From Chloroflexota bacterium (GTDB lineage: Bacteria; Chloroflexota; Ktedonobacteria; Ktedonobacterales; Ktedonobacteraceae), in assembly GCA_005881495.1 (NCBI GenBank), contig VBHI01000280.1, forward strand, positions 1-6,679: DNA of 6,679 nucleotides. Direction: 5' to 3'. How positions within the stretch are numbered: the first letter of the stretch is position 1; every line of letters starts with the position of its first letter. The notes beneath the pieces were generated by a model. It did no database searches and was not told where the DNA came from. It saw nothing but the letters and a program-made list of their open reading frames with translations. A program made the translations under genes and the position numbers. Positions 6,417-6,679 of the stretch are shown piece after piece.

Positions 6417-6430
6417 TCATACTCGGACCC
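6417..6430. repeat. IS right terminal inverted repeat
   Basis: TCATACTCGGACCC is the exact reverse complement of 4414-4427. The left-end repeat continues inward differently, because of the inserted or inverted segment on this side. Confidence 0.85.
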
Positions 6431-6525
6431 ATTATCAAACACTCCATTCATTCTCAAAATACAGCCATATTTATAGGGTGGGAAAACATAACTACAGGGC
6501 GTATCTAACATGTGTTACATTCCTG
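6431..6525. other. AT-rich intergenic sequence between IS and RecD-like gene
   Basis: No gene is seen. TAACA-TG-TGTTA (6505-6516) could form a 5-bp stem, too weak to call a terminator for the leftward helicase gene. Confidence 0.4.
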
Positions 6526-6679
6526 TTACGTACTAGATGCGACAACGGCGCTTTTCAGGCGATCGGAGAGTGCCGTGTAACGCTGCCGATCGAGGACTCG
6601 CTTGACCGTAAATCCTATCGCTTTGGTTGGCCCGACCAAGATAGCCTGCTCTTTCGCTCGCGTGAGACCTGTGTAGAGC
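6526..6679 (-). CDS. RecD-like SF1 DNA helicase, C-terminal end only
   Basis: The last 50 codons are present and end at TAA (6528-6526); the rest lies beyond the window. They begin LYTGLTRAKEQAILVGPTKA, which matches SF1 helicase motif VI (L-Y-T-x-x-T-R-A-K), followed by the strand L-V-G and the basic tail RQRYTALSDRL. This pattern is characteristic of RecD2/ExoV-alpha-like helicases, ATP-dependent 5'-3' DNA unwinding enzymes used in DNA repair. Relaxase-fused or other RecD-type helicases share motif VI and cannot be fully excluded from so short a piece. The gene points toward the IS and its stop is 96 bases from the IS tip, so the insertion did not damage it. Confidence 0.75.
   Translation of the reverse strand, partial: LYTGLTRAKEQAILVGPTKAIGFTVKRVLDRQRYTALSDRLKSAVVASST

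Larger units (their letters stand above)
4414..6430 (-). mobile_element. IS1182-family insertion sequence, with an extra insert in its right end
   Basis: The element spans 2,017 bp between perfect 14-bp terminal inverted repeats (GGGTCCGAGTATGA at 4414-4427, its complement at 6417-6430). It encodes a single intact transposase on the - strand. A second, subterminal inverted pair of 19 bp (4431-4449 and 6238-6256) confirms that both ends belong together. Without the 146-bp palindromic-ended segment at 6266-6411 the element would be about 1.87 kb, within the usual IS1182 range. The flanking bases (TTTG on the left, ATTA on the right) do not form a clear target duplication, so the exact tips may differ by a base or two or the duplication may be lost. 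It sits between the small-gene cluster and the 3' end of a RecD-like gene and disrupts no visible gene. Confidence 0.85.

Noticed and set aside
4410..6434. Target site duplication flanking the IS
   Set aside because: The bases outside the repeats (TTTG and ATTA) do not match, and no convincing longer duplication was found.
1..6679. CRISPR array, tRNA or riboswitch
   Set aside because: No regularly spaced direct repeats, cloverleaf-like sequence or conserved riboswitch core was seen on either strand.

Overview
The window looks like an accessory, transposon-rich stretch of a bacterial chromosome or large plasmid. GC is intermediate. Three protein types point, by recollection of families only, to a Ktedonobacteria-like Chloroflexi: a HAS-barrel protein, an IS4-like transposase with a long coiled-coil insert, and an IS1182-family element. 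No rRNA, tRNA or ribosomal protein gene is present to confirm this.

Left part (1-1892, + strand): decayed material. A DDE transposase covers 1-1352 but is broken by two opposite frameshifts and an in-frame TGA. Just downstream is the C-terminal part of a PD-(D/E)XK nuclease-like protein (about 1380-1892) that has lost its start and N-terminus.

Middle part (1978-4234, + strand): four small genes that all look intact. They are a HAS-barrel domain protein (GTG start at 1978, set by a strong Shine-Dalgarno), a DUF4177-like protein (2804-3097), a HicB-like protein (3430-3906) and an unrecognised 111-residue protein (3899-4234). The last two overlap by 8 bases and share a near-consensus sigma70 promoter at 3372-3400, so they form a separate two-gene unit. 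No hicA-like toxin is seen. A terminator-like hairpin lies at 4351-4373.

Right part (4414-6430): an IS1182-family insertion sequence with an intact 549-residue transposase on the - strand (4471-6120). Its tips are 14-bp perfect inverted repeats and it has a further 19-bp subterminal inverted pair. The right end carries an extra 146-bp palindromic-ended segment (6266-6411) that resembles a miniature element. Comparison of the two IS ends suggests this segment has been inverted after insertion.

Far right (6526-6679, - strand): the last 50 residues of a RecD-like SF1 helicase, which continues beyond the window. The overall picture is a small-gene island between a dead transposase and a probably functional IS, beside a chromosomal-type DNA repair helicase gene.
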